The notes: generated by a model not told the origin, from the letters alone. Shown: positions 1-6,795, counted from the first letter of the stretch. The stretch is 8,845 nucleotides of DNA from Alloprevotella tannerae (GCA_015259305.1 JABZGO010000063.1:1-8845), one strand, 5' to 3'. Program-made: numbers and translations.

Positions 1-633
1 GGCAATCCTGTGCGCAAACAATTGCTCTACGTTGATTGCACGAAAGAGGAAGCCATCAAGCAGTTTGGTCTGACACCCGGTAAGCGAACGGTGCTGATTG
101 TAGGCGGTTCGCTCGGCGCACGCAGTTTGAACGATACGATTCTGGGCAACCTGCCGCTCATCCGCCAACAGCAAGAGGTGCAATTCATCTGGCAGACGGG
201 CAATTATTATAGTACGGCCATCCAAGCCGAACTCTCGCGCCGTAAATGTCCCGACAACCTGAAGGTAACGGACTTTATCTCGGATATGGCCCACGCTTAT
301 GCGGCCGCCGATCTGATCATCTCGCGCGCCGGTGCCGGCAGCATCTCCGAATTTTGCCTGCTGGGCAAGCCGGTTATCCTCGTGCCCTCGCCCAATGTGG
401 CCGAAGATCATCAAACGAAAAACGCCTTGGCTCTCGTGCAGAAAGATGCTGCACTCTACGTTAAAGACGAAGAAGTGAGCCGAACGCTCCTGCCGCTGGC
501 CATCAATACGGTCAAAGAGAGGCAACGCTTAGCGCAACTCAGCGACAACATCCGCCAACTGGCACGCCCCAATGCGGCGTCAGACATTGCCGATGAGGTC
601 ATACGCTTAACAGAACAACACACACGACAATAA
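1..633 (+). CDS. murG: MurG, UDP-GlcNAc transferase to lipid I (5' truncated by window edge)
   Basis: MurG transfers GlcNAc from UDP-GlcNAc to lipid I at the cytoplasmic face of the inner membrane, making lipid II. The reading frame is open at base 1 and starts with G-N-P-V-R, the conserved MurG motif at the junction of the two Rossmann domains, so the GTG at base 10 is an internal Val and not the start. The visible 210 residues are the C-terminal, UDP-GlcNAc-binding domain: GGSLGA at about 35-40, WQTG at 64-67, the glycine-rich SRAGAGSISE at 108-117, and PSPNVAEDHQTKNA at 129-142, all family signatures. About 150 N-terminal residues (the acceptor domain) lie outside the window. The gene ends in TAA at 631-633, 57 bases before murC, and the two are probably cotranscribed. 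No alternative identity is plausible. Confidence 0.98.
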   Translation, partial: GNPVRKQLLYVDCTKEEAIKQFGLTPGKRTVLIVGGSLGARSLNDTILGNLPLIRQQQEVQFIWQTGNYYSTAIQAELSRRKCPDNLKVTDFISDMAHAYAAADLIISRAGAGSISEFCLLGKPVILVPSPNVAEDHQTKNALALVQKDAALYVKDEEVSRTLLPLAINTVKERQRLAQLSDNIRQLARPNAASDIADEVIRLTEQHTRQ

Positions 634-644
634 TGCATACGCGC

Positions 645-665
645 CGGCCTCACGCAGGCAGGCCG
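645..665 (+). repeat. Short GC-rich hairpin between murG and murC
   Basis: CGGCCT (645-650) and AGGCCG (660-665) are perfect reverse complements around a 9-base loop. The hairpin lies in the 57-base spacer between murG and murC. No T-run follows, so it is not a classical intrinsic terminator. It might stabilise an mRNA end or slightly attenuate readthrough, but it may also be chance in GC-rich sequence. Confidence 0.35.
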
Positions 666-690
666 TACAGGACCGATATAGGACATTAAG

Positions 691-2073
691 ATGCAGACGA
701 TTAAATCAGTCTATTTCATAGGTGCAGGCGGCATAGGTATGAGCGCCTTGGAGCGCTATTTCCTCTCGCAATCGCTCTTTGTCGGCGGCTACGACCGCAC
801 GGAAACGCCCCTGACAAAAGAACTTATACGCGAAGGTGCTGACATTCATTATACCGACGATGTGGACGCTATTCCGCAAGCGTGCCGCGATCCGCAGACG
901 ACGCTTGTGGTCTATACGCCGGCCGTCCCGAAAGATCATCGCGAACTGACTTGGTTTCGTCAAGCGGGCTTTGAAGTAAAGAAGCGCGCAGAAGTCTTAG
1001 GTTATTTAACGCGCCAAATGAAAGGTCTCTGCGTGGCCGGTACGCACGGCAAGACGACAACAACGGCTATGGCAGCGCATCTGCTCCACGAAAGCCACGT
1101 AGGCTGCAACGCCTTTTTGGGCGGCATTGCAAAGAATTATGCGACGAATTACTTGCTCGACAATGATAGCGACTTCGTCGTCATAGAGGCCGACGAGTTT
1201 GATCGTTCTTTCCACCATTTGCAGCCCTATGCTTCGGTCATTACGGCTACAGACCCCGACCATTTGGACATCTACGGCACGGAAGAGGCTTATCTTGAAA
1301 GTTTCACGCACTACACAAGCCTTATCCGTCCCGATGGCGCATTGATCGTGCACAAAGATTTGAAGTTTAAAGAGGCTCTTCCGGCCGGCACACGCCGCTT
1401 CGATTATGGTAGAGACGCGGGCAACTTCCACGCTGAAAATATTCGCATCGGCGGAGGCAGGGTTTGCTTCGATTTGATCTCACCGCTTGGCAACATCAGT
1501 GAGATAGAGCTTGGTGTGCCTGTCAGCATCAACATAGAAAATGGTATTGCCGCCATTGCTTTAGCTCAAATTGCCGGCGCCACACCCGACGAGATACGCG
1601 AGGGGATGAAGACCTTTCAAGGCGTAGATCGCCGCTTCGACTTCAAGATTAAGTCGGACAAGGTCGTACTACTCAGCGATTATGCACACCACCCCACAGA
1701 GGTGCGCCAAAGCATTCTCTCTGTGCGCGAAGTCTTTGACGGCCGCCGCATCACAGGCATATTCCAACCTCACTTATATACGCGAACGCGCGACTTCTAT
1801 CGTGAGTTTGCCGAAAGTCTGTCGTTGCTGGACGAAGTAATCTTGCTCGACATCTATCCGGCGCGCGAACTCCCTATTGAAGGCGTCAGTTCGAAACTCA
1901 TCTATGATCATCTCCGCACAGATATAAAGAAGCACTTATGTAACAAGTCGACACTTCTACCTTTGCTCAAGCAGGAGGAAACAGACGTCGTAATGGTCTT
2001 AGGTGCAGGCGATGTGGATGCAATGGTGCCTCAGATAGCACAAATGCTGAAAGAGAAATACAATATTATATAA
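691..2073 (+). CDS. murC: MurC, UDP-N-acetylmuramate--L-alanine ligase
   Basis: MurC is the cytoplasmic ATP-dependent ligase that adds L-Ala to UDP-MurNAc, the first step in building the peptidoglycan stem peptide. The 460-residue protein has the usual length and three-domain order. An N-terminal Rossmann domain carries GAGGIGMS (11-18). The central ATPase domain carries the P-loop GTHGKTTTT (117-125), the metal/ATP segment EADEFDRSF (166-174) and the ATDPDHLDIYG block. The C-terminal domain carries DYAHHPTEV (330-338). The GTHGK loop and HHPTE motif together identify MurC within the Mur ligases and separate it from MurD/E/F; Mpl is the nearest alternative but is less likely beside murG. The ATG at 691 is preceded by an in-frame TAG six codons upstream, which supports this start. 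No ddl or murB follows, as expected for Bacteroidota dcw clusters. Confidence 0.98.
   Translation: MQTIKSVYFIGAGGIGMSALERYFLSQSLFVGGYDRTETPLTKELIREGADIHYTDDVDAIPQACRDPQTTLVVYTPAVPKDHRELTWFRQAGFEVKKRAEVLGYLTRQMKGLCVAGTHGKTTTTAMAAHLLHESHVGCNAFLGGIAKNYATNYLLDNDSDFVVIEADEFDRSFHHLQPYASVITATDPDHLDIYGTEEAYLESFTHYTSLIRPDGALIVHKDLKFKEALPAGTRRFDYGRDAGNFHAENIRIGGGRVCFDLISPLGNISEIELGVPVSINIENGIAAIALAQIAGATPDEIREGMKTFQGVDRRFDFKIKSDKVVLLSDYAHHPTEVRQSILSVREVFDGRRITGIFQPHLYTRTRDFYREFAESLSLLDEVILLDIYPARELPIEGVSSKLIYDHLRTDIKKHLCNKSTLLPLLKQEETDVVMVLGAGDVDAMVPQIAQMLKEKYNII
1958..1965 (+). promoter_or_regulatory. Possible internal promoter -7 box within murC, upstream of ftsQ
   Basis: TACCTTTG at 1958-1965 matches the Bacteroidota -7 consensus TAnnTTTG and lies about 135 bases before the ftsQ start, where it could supply extra transcription of ftsQ-ftsA-ftsZ. 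No clear TTTG -33 element sits 19-21 bases upstream (only a poor TTATG near 1936). About four such matches are expected by chance on both strands of a window this size, so this is a weak call. Confidence 0.2.
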
Positions 2074-2098
2074 GAAGACTGACACAATCCACTGTGCG

Positions 2099-2878
2099 GT
2101 GCGCCGCGCAAAGGAAAACAAGACAACTGCTCTGGTGAAAACGCTGTTTAAGTTGCTCCTTCTAATGGGGCTGATCGTTTACCTTGTCTTTGCTTTCACC
2201 CACTTCACAGGTGAGAGCTACAGCACGAAGTGTGCGGGGATAAACATCGCCGTCACAGACAGTGCACGGGCAGCTTTTATGACCTCTGCCGACGTAGAGC
2301 ATATCTTGCGCAAAGCGCGATATTATCCTATTGGACAGAAGATGGACGCCATTAATAGTAGGAAGATAGAAATACTCTTAATGAAGAATCCTTTCATCAA
2401 AGAGGCAACCTGCTATAAAACGCCCGACGGACGCATCAATATCATCATTGCACAGCGCCTGCCCTTGATGCGGGTGATCGCTAACAATGGGCTGAATTGC
2501 TTTGTCGATGAGCACGGCTTTATGATGAAGCCGATGGGTTATGCGGCCGACTTGGTCGTTGTCACGGGCGCAGTAGATCCGCCCTTCATTAAGAAGAGTT
2601 TGATTCCGCTCGGCATATTCTTGCGAGATAACGAAATTTGGGATAAACAAATCGTACAAATTAATGTGAGCGAGGATCATAGACTGACGCTCATACCGCG
2701 CGTTGGCGACCAAGTGATACGCTTTGGAGCCGCCGATAGCATTCCGCAAAAATTCAATAACCTGCGGGCTTTCTACGAAAAGGTGATGCCTAAGGTAGGC
2801 TGGAATAAATATAGCAGAATCAGTCTTGAGAATACAAATCAGATCGTCTGCACAAAGCGAACAGGCAATAAGAAATAA
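2099..2878 (+). CDS. ftsQ: FtsQ/DivIB-like cell division protein
   Basis: FtsQ is a bitopic inner-membrane divisome protein that recruits and scaffolds FtsB/FtsL and the septal synthase FtsW/FtsI. The 259-residue product has a short basic cytoplasmic tail (residues 1-14), one transmembrane helix (about 15-35, Leu-rich) and a periplasmic part with a POTRA-like region (about 45-120, including the MKNPFIKEATCYKTPDG stretch) followed by the beta domain. The identification rests on this topology and on the position between murC and ftsA; FtsQ sequences are poorly conserved. The start is taken as GTG at 2099, because the first in-frame ATG falls inside the transmembrane helix and would remove half of it. 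The gap to murC is 25 bases and the gap to ftsA is 89 bases. Translation from GTG may keep its level low, but that is inference. Confidence 0.93.
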   Translation: MRRAKENKTTALVKTLFKLLLLMGLIVYLVFAFTHFTGESYSTKCAGINIAVTDSARAAFMTSADVEHILRKARYYPIGQKMDAINSRKIEILLMKNPFIKEATCYKTPDGRINIIIAQRLPLMRVIANNGLNCFVDEHGFMMKPMGYAADLVVVTGAVDPPFIKKSLIPLGIFLRDNEIWDKQIVQINVSEDHRLTLIPRVGDQVIRFGAADSIPQKFNNLRAFYEKVMPKVGWNKYSRISLENTNQIVCTKRTGNKK

Positions 2879-2892
2879 GCCACTTCGCGCAC

Positions 2893-2921
2893 CGTCGTTA
2901 GGCACATGGCACAGTACGACG
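2893..2921 (+). repeat. Inverted repeat in the ftsQ-ftsA spacer
   Basis: CGTCGT (2893-2898) and ACGACG (2916-2921) are perfect reverse complements separated by 17 bases. They lie in the 89-base ftsQ-ftsA gap, the widest gap inside this part of the cluster. The element could form an RNA hairpin that sets the processing or translation ratio between ftsQ and ftsA. No T-tract follows, so termination is not indicated. Confidence 0.3.
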
Positions 2922-2967
2922 CGGAGAAATAAGCAACATTCATACGCACAATATAAGATATAACGAT

Positions 2968-4419
2968 ATGGCAACAGAAGACAATTTCATCGTAGCGATA
3001 GAGTTGGGCTCTTCCAAAGTGACCGGACTCGTCGGTCGCAAGCAACCCGACGGCGCTATTCAGATTTTAGCCAGCATACAAGAGCCTTCAGCCAGCTTTA
3101 TCCGCAAAGGACGCATCAACAACTTGAATAAGATGACCTCCTGCGCAACGCTCATCAAAGATAAGTTAGAGAAGACGCTGAAGAAAACCATCAGCGGCTG
3201 CTACGTTGGGGTTGGCGGTATGGGAATGCATACGGTAGAAAACACCGTTGTACGCCATTTCCCTGACAAAATGCTAATCACCAATGAGGTCGTAGATGGG
3301 ATTCGCGACAACAACCTGCAGTCGCAACCCGGCGAACGCGAAATCCTCGAGGCCGTACAGCAAGAGTACAAACTCGGCGCACAAACGCAACTCGATCCGG
3401 TAGGCATTCAGGCTGAAGGGATAGAGGGACATTTCCTCAACATCGTGACCAATCGCCGCGTACGCGAAGATATCTACACCTGCTTTAGAGAAGCCGGTCT
3501 GCAGGTTATTGACCTCCCAATCACCTTCTTGGCATTGGCAGATCAGATGCTGACAGGCCCCGAGAAACGCTCAGGTTGTGTCTTCGTTGATATGGGCGCT
3601 GAAACGACTTCTGTGGCTGTATTTAAGAATAATCTATTGCGCCATCTCGCCGTTATTCCGCTCGGTGGCGACAACATCACGCGCGACATTGCCTCTCTCC
3701 AAATTGAGCACCGCGAAGCAGAACAGTTAAAACGCGAATATGGCAAAGCTTACTACGAAGCTGACGATGAGAACCACGCACCGATTAGTTTGGAAGACGG
3801 CCGTAGCGTTAAATACGACGACTTTAGTGGACTCGTGCAAGCTCGCTTGGAGGAAATCATTGAAAACGTCAACGAGCAAATCAAATGTTCAAAACTCGAC
3901 AAGTCGCAACTCATCGGTGGCCTCATCATTACGGGGGGCGCTTCTCGCCTAAAAGGTATGGAAGAAGCCTTCCGCAAGGTGACGAACATTGAAAAGATTA
4001 GTTTCATTAAGCGTGTCAGCACGCAACTCCGCTTAGCGCAGCAATTGCAAAACTTCAACAAGGAAGGTGACTACAATGCGACTATTGCGCTCATAGACAA
4101 GGGTGAAATAAACTGCTGCGGCGGGGAACTTGGAGCGGAAGCACCAACAATCTTTAATAGAGAAGAGGAAGAGAAACGCCGCCGCGAACAGGAGACGCGC
4201 ACTGCAGCTGATGCTGCTGAAAAACAAAGACAGGAAGAGGAGAAACTTCGTCTCGAAGAAGAGCGCAAGCAGCAAGAGGCAGAAGAAGCTGAACGGCAGC
4301 GTAGACAAGAAGAGCGTGAGCGCAAGAAGCGTGAAGCGCGCGAAAAACGCAGCCGATTCTTTGGTAAAATAAAAAATATGATCGGTAGTTTGGTCAACGA
4401 CGATCGCGAAGAAGAATAA
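2968..4419 (+). CDS. ftsA: FtsA, actin-like membrane tether of FtsZ with a long charged C-terminal extension
   Basis: FtsA is an actin-fold ATPase that polymerises on the inner face of the membrane, anchors FtsZ and helps activate the divisome. The 483-residue protein shows phosphate-1 loop ELGSSKVTG (12-20), an FtsA-specific 1C subdomain (roughly 78-190), phosphate-2 loop DMGAETTS (208-215) and adenosine-binding TGGASRLKG (322-330). Most FtsA proteins are about 410-430 residues. Here the actin core is followed by a segment almost wholly Glu, Arg, Lys and Gln (about 398-460), likely a charged single helix or coiled coil. The end (463-476, FFGKIKNMIGSLV) has the pattern of an amphipathic membrane-targeting helix. 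The start ATG follows an A/T-rich leader without a clear Shine-Dalgarno sequence. ftsZ follows after 58 bases, so cotranscription is very likely. MreB and DnaK are ruled out by the 1C domain and gene order. Confidence 0.98.
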   Translation: MATEDNFIVAIELGSSKVTGLVGRKQPDGAIQILASIQEPSASFIRKGRINNLNKMTSCATLIKDKLEKTLKKTISGCYVGVGGMGMHTVENTVVRHFPDKMLITNEVVDGIRDNNLQSQPGEREILEAVQQEYKLGAQTQLDPVGIQAEGIEGHFLNIVTNRRVREDIYTCFREAGLQVIDLPITFLALADQMLTGPEKRSGCVFVDMGAETTSVAVFKNNLLRHLAVIPLGGDNITRDIASLQIEHREAEQLKREYGKAYYEADDENHAPISLEDGRSVKYDDFSGLVQARLEEIIENVNEQIKCSKLDKSQLIGGLIITGGASRLKGMEEAFRKVTNIEKISFIKRVSTQLRLAQQLQNFNKEGDYNATIALIDKGEINCCGGELGAEAPTIFNREEEEKRRREQETRTAADAAEKQRQEEEKLRLEEERKQQEAEEAERQRRQEERERKKREAREKRSRFFGKIKNMIGSLVNDDREEE

Positions 4420-4477
4420 GCTATAGAAAAACAAGGTTCAACTACAAGGCAAAAGCCCTGCTAACAAAACAAAGACA

Positions 4478-5803
4478 ATGAACGAAGACAACAATACGAA
4501 CAACGGCCTACTTATCGACGTCGGTATGGGCACTCCGCAGACGACACCCTCTATCATTAAAGTCATCGGCGTAGGTGGTGGCGGCGGCAATGCGGTCAAT
4601 CATATGTATCGTGAAGGCATTCACGACGTCAATTTCGTACTTTGCAATACGGATAGCAAAGCGCTTTGCGACTCGCCCGTTCCTCATCGTCTTCAATTAG
4701 GAAAAGAAGGCCTCGGTGCAGGCAATCGCCCCGAAAGAGCGCGCGAAGCAGCGGAAGAGAGTGTAGATGATATTCGCGGTATGCTGCAAGACGGCACCAA
4801 GATGGCTTTCATTACCGCCGGTATGGGTGGCGGAACGGGTACAGGTGCAGCGCCCGTCATCGCTCGCGAAGCGAAGAATATGGGAATCCTCACCGTCGGT
4901 ATCGTAACGATCCCGTTCAAGTTTGAGGGCAATAGAAAGATAGATCAAGCCCTCGATGGCGTAGATGAAATGTCGCGCCACGTGGATGCGCTCCTCGTGA
5001 TTAACAACGAGCGTCTCCGTGAGATCTATCCTGACCTCAACGTCCTGAGTGCCTTTGAAAAGGCTGACAATACGCTGAGTGTGGCGGCACGTAGCATTGC
5101 TGAAATCATTACGATGCACGGCATTATCAATCTCGACTTCCGCGATGTTTGCACCGTCTTGCGCAATGGTGGCGTAGCCATTATGTCGACCGGTTTCGGA
5201 GAAGGCGAAGGCCGCGTTACGAAAGCCATCAACGATGCGCTCAATAGTCCGCTACTCAACAACACCGACATCTTCCGCAGCAAGAAAGTATTGCTGGCCA
5301 TCTCTTTCTGTGCAGAAAAAGAAGGCGACACGCTGATGATGGAAGAGATGAACGAGGTACACGAATTTATGTCCAAATTCGGTAGCGACGTAGAAACAAA
5401 GTGGGGACTCTCCACCGATCCTTCGCTCGATAAGCGCGTAAAAATCACGATTCTTGCCACAGGCTTTGGCGTAAAAGACGTGACAGAGGTCAAGCAAAAA
5501 CTGGATGCGGAAGAAGAAATTCGCCGCCAGCGCGAGGCCGACAAGCAAGAAGAAAACGAAGAGCGCCGCAACGCCTTCTATGGCTCTGACGAGAAGAAAG
5601 GCGGCCTGCGCCGGCGTCCCAAAATTTTCTGTTTTAGTGCCGATGATTTAGACAATGAAGAAATTATCTCTATGGTAGAGATCACGCCGACGTTTAAGCG
5701 CAGCAAAGAGGTTTTAAACGAAATCAAGACGAAAGCACTGGGCAACGTTGCCATCGTGCCGGAGTCAGCCACAACAGAACCGGGCGGCGTTATCAACTTC
5801 TAA
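4478..5803 (+). CDS. ftsZ: FtsZ, tubulin-like GTPase of the division ring
   Basis: FtsZ polymerises in a GTP-dependent way into the treadmilling ring that positions septal cell wall synthesis. The 441-residue protein has the N-terminal GTP-binding loop GVGGGGGNA (31-39), the tubulin/FtsZ signature AGMGGGTGTGAAPV (114-127) and the synergy T7 loop NLDFRDV (218-224), with Asp220 and Asp223 at the catalytic positions. A short (about 48-residue), highly charged linker (334-381) replaces the long flexible linker of many FtsZ proteins. Next comes an acidic-then-basic block (389-410, DDLDNEEIISMVEITPTFKR) that I read as the conserved C-terminal peptide binding FtsA. A further 31 or so residues follow it, ending in GGVINF. 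The ATG at 4478 follows an A-rich leader typical of Bacteroidota. It is the last gene of the cluster, and the next gene is convergent. Confidence 0.99.
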   Translation: MNEDNNTNNGLLIDVGMGTPQTTPSIIKVIGVGGGGGNAVNHMYREGIHDVNFVLCNTDSKALCDSPVPHRLQLGKEGLGAGNRPERAREAAEESVDDIRGMLQDGTKMAFITAGMGGGTGTGAAPVIAREAKNMGILTVGIVTIPFKFEGNRKIDQALDGVDEMSRHVDALLVINNERLREIYPDLNVLSAFEKADNTLSVAARSIAEIITMHGIINLDFRDVCTVLRNGGVAIMSTGFGEGEGRVTKAINDALNSPLLNNTDIFRSKKVLLAISFCAEKEGDTLMMEEMNEVHEFMSKFGSDVETKWGLSTDPSLDKRVKITILATGFGVKDVTEVKQKLDAEEEIRRQREADKQEENEERRNAFYGSDEKKGGLRRRPKIFCFSADDLDNEEIISMVEITPTFKRSKEVLNEIKTKALGNVAIVPESATTEPGGVINF

Positions 5804-5821
5804 CTCCCCCTCCCCCATTTC

Positions 5822-5884
5822 GCGGGGCGAAAGGATGCTTACATTTTAGCTGCTATCATACGCTGCTGCATCCGCTCGCCCCGC
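5822..5884 (+). terminator. Long imperfect hairpin after ftsZ, candidate terminator or 3' UTR structure
   Basis: The arms 5822-5838 and 5868-5884 pair over 15 of 17 positions: GCGGGGCGA with TCGCCCCGC and GGATGC with GCATCC, interrupted by a 2-base mismatch (AA opposite GC). The loop is 29 bases. It starts 19 bases after the ftsZ stop codon. A smaller competing hairpin, TTTCGC-GGG-GCGAAA (5818-5832), overlaps the left arm. The sequence after the right arm has a few T residues but no clean T-tract, so it may stabilise the ftsZ mRNA end or be a processing site rather than an efficient terminator. Confidence 0.5.
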
Positions 5885-6062
5885 TGCTCTGTTTCTAGAG
5901 GGCAACCTGTTACGTCGGCAGCCCCTTAATAATAGCCGCTACCATAGCTTGCCAAAAGGCCCTCGCCGCATAGACATATATATAATGTGTACCGGGTGTA
6001 AAAGGCCGCTCTGAGGCGCTTGCGGAGAAAACCTTCGGCCTGCCGCGCACGATCACGCACAG

Positions 6063-6079
6063 CCTACGCGCCGAGTAGG
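6063..6079. repeat. Small hairpin in the ftsZ-rlpA spacer
   Basis: CCTAC (6063-6067) and GTAGG (6075-6079) are perfect reverse complements around a 7-base loop, and A-T and G-T pairs could extend the stem by two. Its function is unknown and it may be chance. Confidence 0.25.
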
Positions 6080-6125
6080 TTTCTGCAAGGCTTGTTGCGG
6101 TATGCACAACCCTTAACAAAGCAAC

Positions 6126-6159
6126 GCACCCGCTGAAACTTATGCGTTTCAGCGGGTGC
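6126..6159. terminator. Strong bidirectional terminator between ftsZ and rlpA
   Basis: A perfect 14-bp stem, GCACCCGCTGAAAC (6126-6139) with GTTTCAGCGGGTGC (6146-6159), closes a 6-base loop. On the minus strand it begins 27 bases after the rlpA stop codon, a normal distance for an intrinsic terminator. On the plus strand it is followed by ACTTTATAAATAAAG, which gives a weak T-rich tail. It most likely ends rlpA transcription and blocks readthrough from the dcw cluster. Confidence 0.85.
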
Positions 6160-6186
6160 ACTTTATAAATAAAGAAGAGATTACTC

Positions 6187-6795
6187 TTATTTCTTGCTTA
6201 CCTTAGCCGTTAAGCGGTCGTTAAGGATGCGCCAGCGGGGCTTGTTCTGCTTCGCCTTAGCCAACAGCGCTTCGCGGCGGCGCTCTGCCTCTTTCTTACG
6301 CAACTGCTCGCGATTCTGACGACTGATTTCTGCCCACTCTGAGACGGAATAATATTCGCCGGATGCCGGGTCGATCAACTGAAGTTCGGGCAACGTAAGT
6401 TTACCATTGTCATTGCCGTCAGGACCTGCAGAGAAGCCAACATTCGTAACCTCTACCTGCGCCAGACCTGAAGCGACCATACCAATTTCTTTGGCTGCAG
6501 CCATCGAAAGATCAACAATTCCACCACGGCGGAAAGGCCCACGATCCGTTACTCTGACAACCACCTCGCGGTTGTTGTTAATGTTACGCACTTTAAGCAG
6601 CGTTCCGAAAGGAAGCGTGCGGTGTGCACACGTCAAACTGTCTTTGTGATAGCGCGATCCATCGCTTGTGCGGTGGCCGTGCGCGTTGTTACTGTAATAA
6701 CTTGCAATGCCTCTCTTCTGTGCGTTGATTTGCGTAAAAGCAGTCAAGGCTAAGAGCAGGCCGATTGTGACTTTTGTTACTTTTTTTATATGCAT
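6187..6795 (-). CDS. rlpA: Exported RlpA-like double-psi beta-barrel protein (septal ring lytic transglycosylase family)
   Basis: RlpA-family proteins are periplasmic or outer-membrane factors at the septum; Pseudomonas RlpA is a lytic transglycosylase acting on glycan strands without stem peptides. This 202-residue protein has an N-terminal signal peptide (1-25; basic start, hydrophobic core, INA before the likely cut at Gln26) with no lipobox Cys, so it is probably soluble rather than a lipoprotein. The double-psi beta-barrel spans about 28-118: GIASYYSNNAHGHRT (29-43), CAHRTLPFGT (56-65), TDRGPF (83-88) and DLSMAAAKEIGM (95-106). His58 and Asp84 match two catalytic residues of Pseudomonas RlpA, but the Glu position is Ser47. 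There is no SPOR domain; the C-terminus (about 155-202) is a charged, probably helical tail. The ATG has an in-frame TAA two codons upstream, so the start is firm. The gene is convergent with ftsZ and has its own promoter. Confidence 0.92.
   Translation of the reverse strand: MHIKKVTKVTIGLLLALTAFTQINAQKRGIASYYSNNAHGHRTSDGSRYHKDSLTCAHRTLPFGTLLKVRNINNNREVVVRVTDRGPFRRGGIVDLSMAAAKEIGMVASGLAQVEVTNVGFSAGPDGNDNGKLTLPELQLIDPASGEYYSVSEWAEISRQNREQLRKKEAERRREALLAKAKQNKPRWRILNDRLTAKVSKK

Larger units (their letters stand above)
5804..6186. other. Non-coding spacer between convergent ftsZ and the rlpA-like gene
   Basis: These 383 bases hold no convincing gene. An 83-codon minus-strand reading frame (5910-6161) has no recognisable domain and begins inside the terminator hairpin. 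What can be seen is a C-rich tract right after the ftsZ stop, a long imperfect hairpin (5822-5884), an AT-only stretch around 5973-5983, an AGGCCG/CGGCCT inverted repeat (6003-6008 with 6036-6041), a CCTAC/GTAGG hairpin (6063-6079) and a strong terminator hairpin (6126-6159). The region is unusually long and structured for the space between convergent genes. It could hold a 3' UTR-derived RNA or a degraded gene. Confidence 0.6.

Noticed and set aside
10..633. GTG at 10 as a start for a 207-residue protein
   Set aside because: The frame is open upstream and the three codons before it give the conserved MurG GNPVR motif, so the gene is truncated by the window rather than starting here.
1006..1431. 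141-codon minus-strand frame inside murC
   Set aside because: Antisense to the MurC ATP-binding domain, and no family is recognised.
2906..2932. 8-codon ORF between ftsQ and ftsA
   Set aside because: Too short to be supported, and not in frame with or overlapping ftsA.
2378..2974. 198-codon open frame on the minus strand over ftsQ
   Set aside because: It is fully antisense to a well supported FtsQ, has no recognisable domain, and runs into the ftsA start. Judged a shadow of codon bias.
3156..3163. Minus-strand TATCTTTG (-7 box match) inside ftsA
   Set aside because: No -33 element was found, it is inside a coding region, and no gene on that strand is served; the number of matches in the window is about what chance predicts.
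4130..4372. 80-codon Lys/Arg-rich plus-strand frame in ftsA
   Set aside because: It is the +1 reading of the repetitive Glu/Arg codons of the FtsA tail; composition explains it.
5026..5571. 181-codon minus-strand frame inside ftsZ
   Set aside because: Antisense to conserved FtsZ core; low-complexity Ser/Arg composition typical of a shadow frame.
5910..6161. 83-codon minus-strand frame in the ftsZ-rlpA spacer
   Set aside because: Its ATG lies in or beside the terminator hairpin, it has no domain and no promoter; more likely chance.
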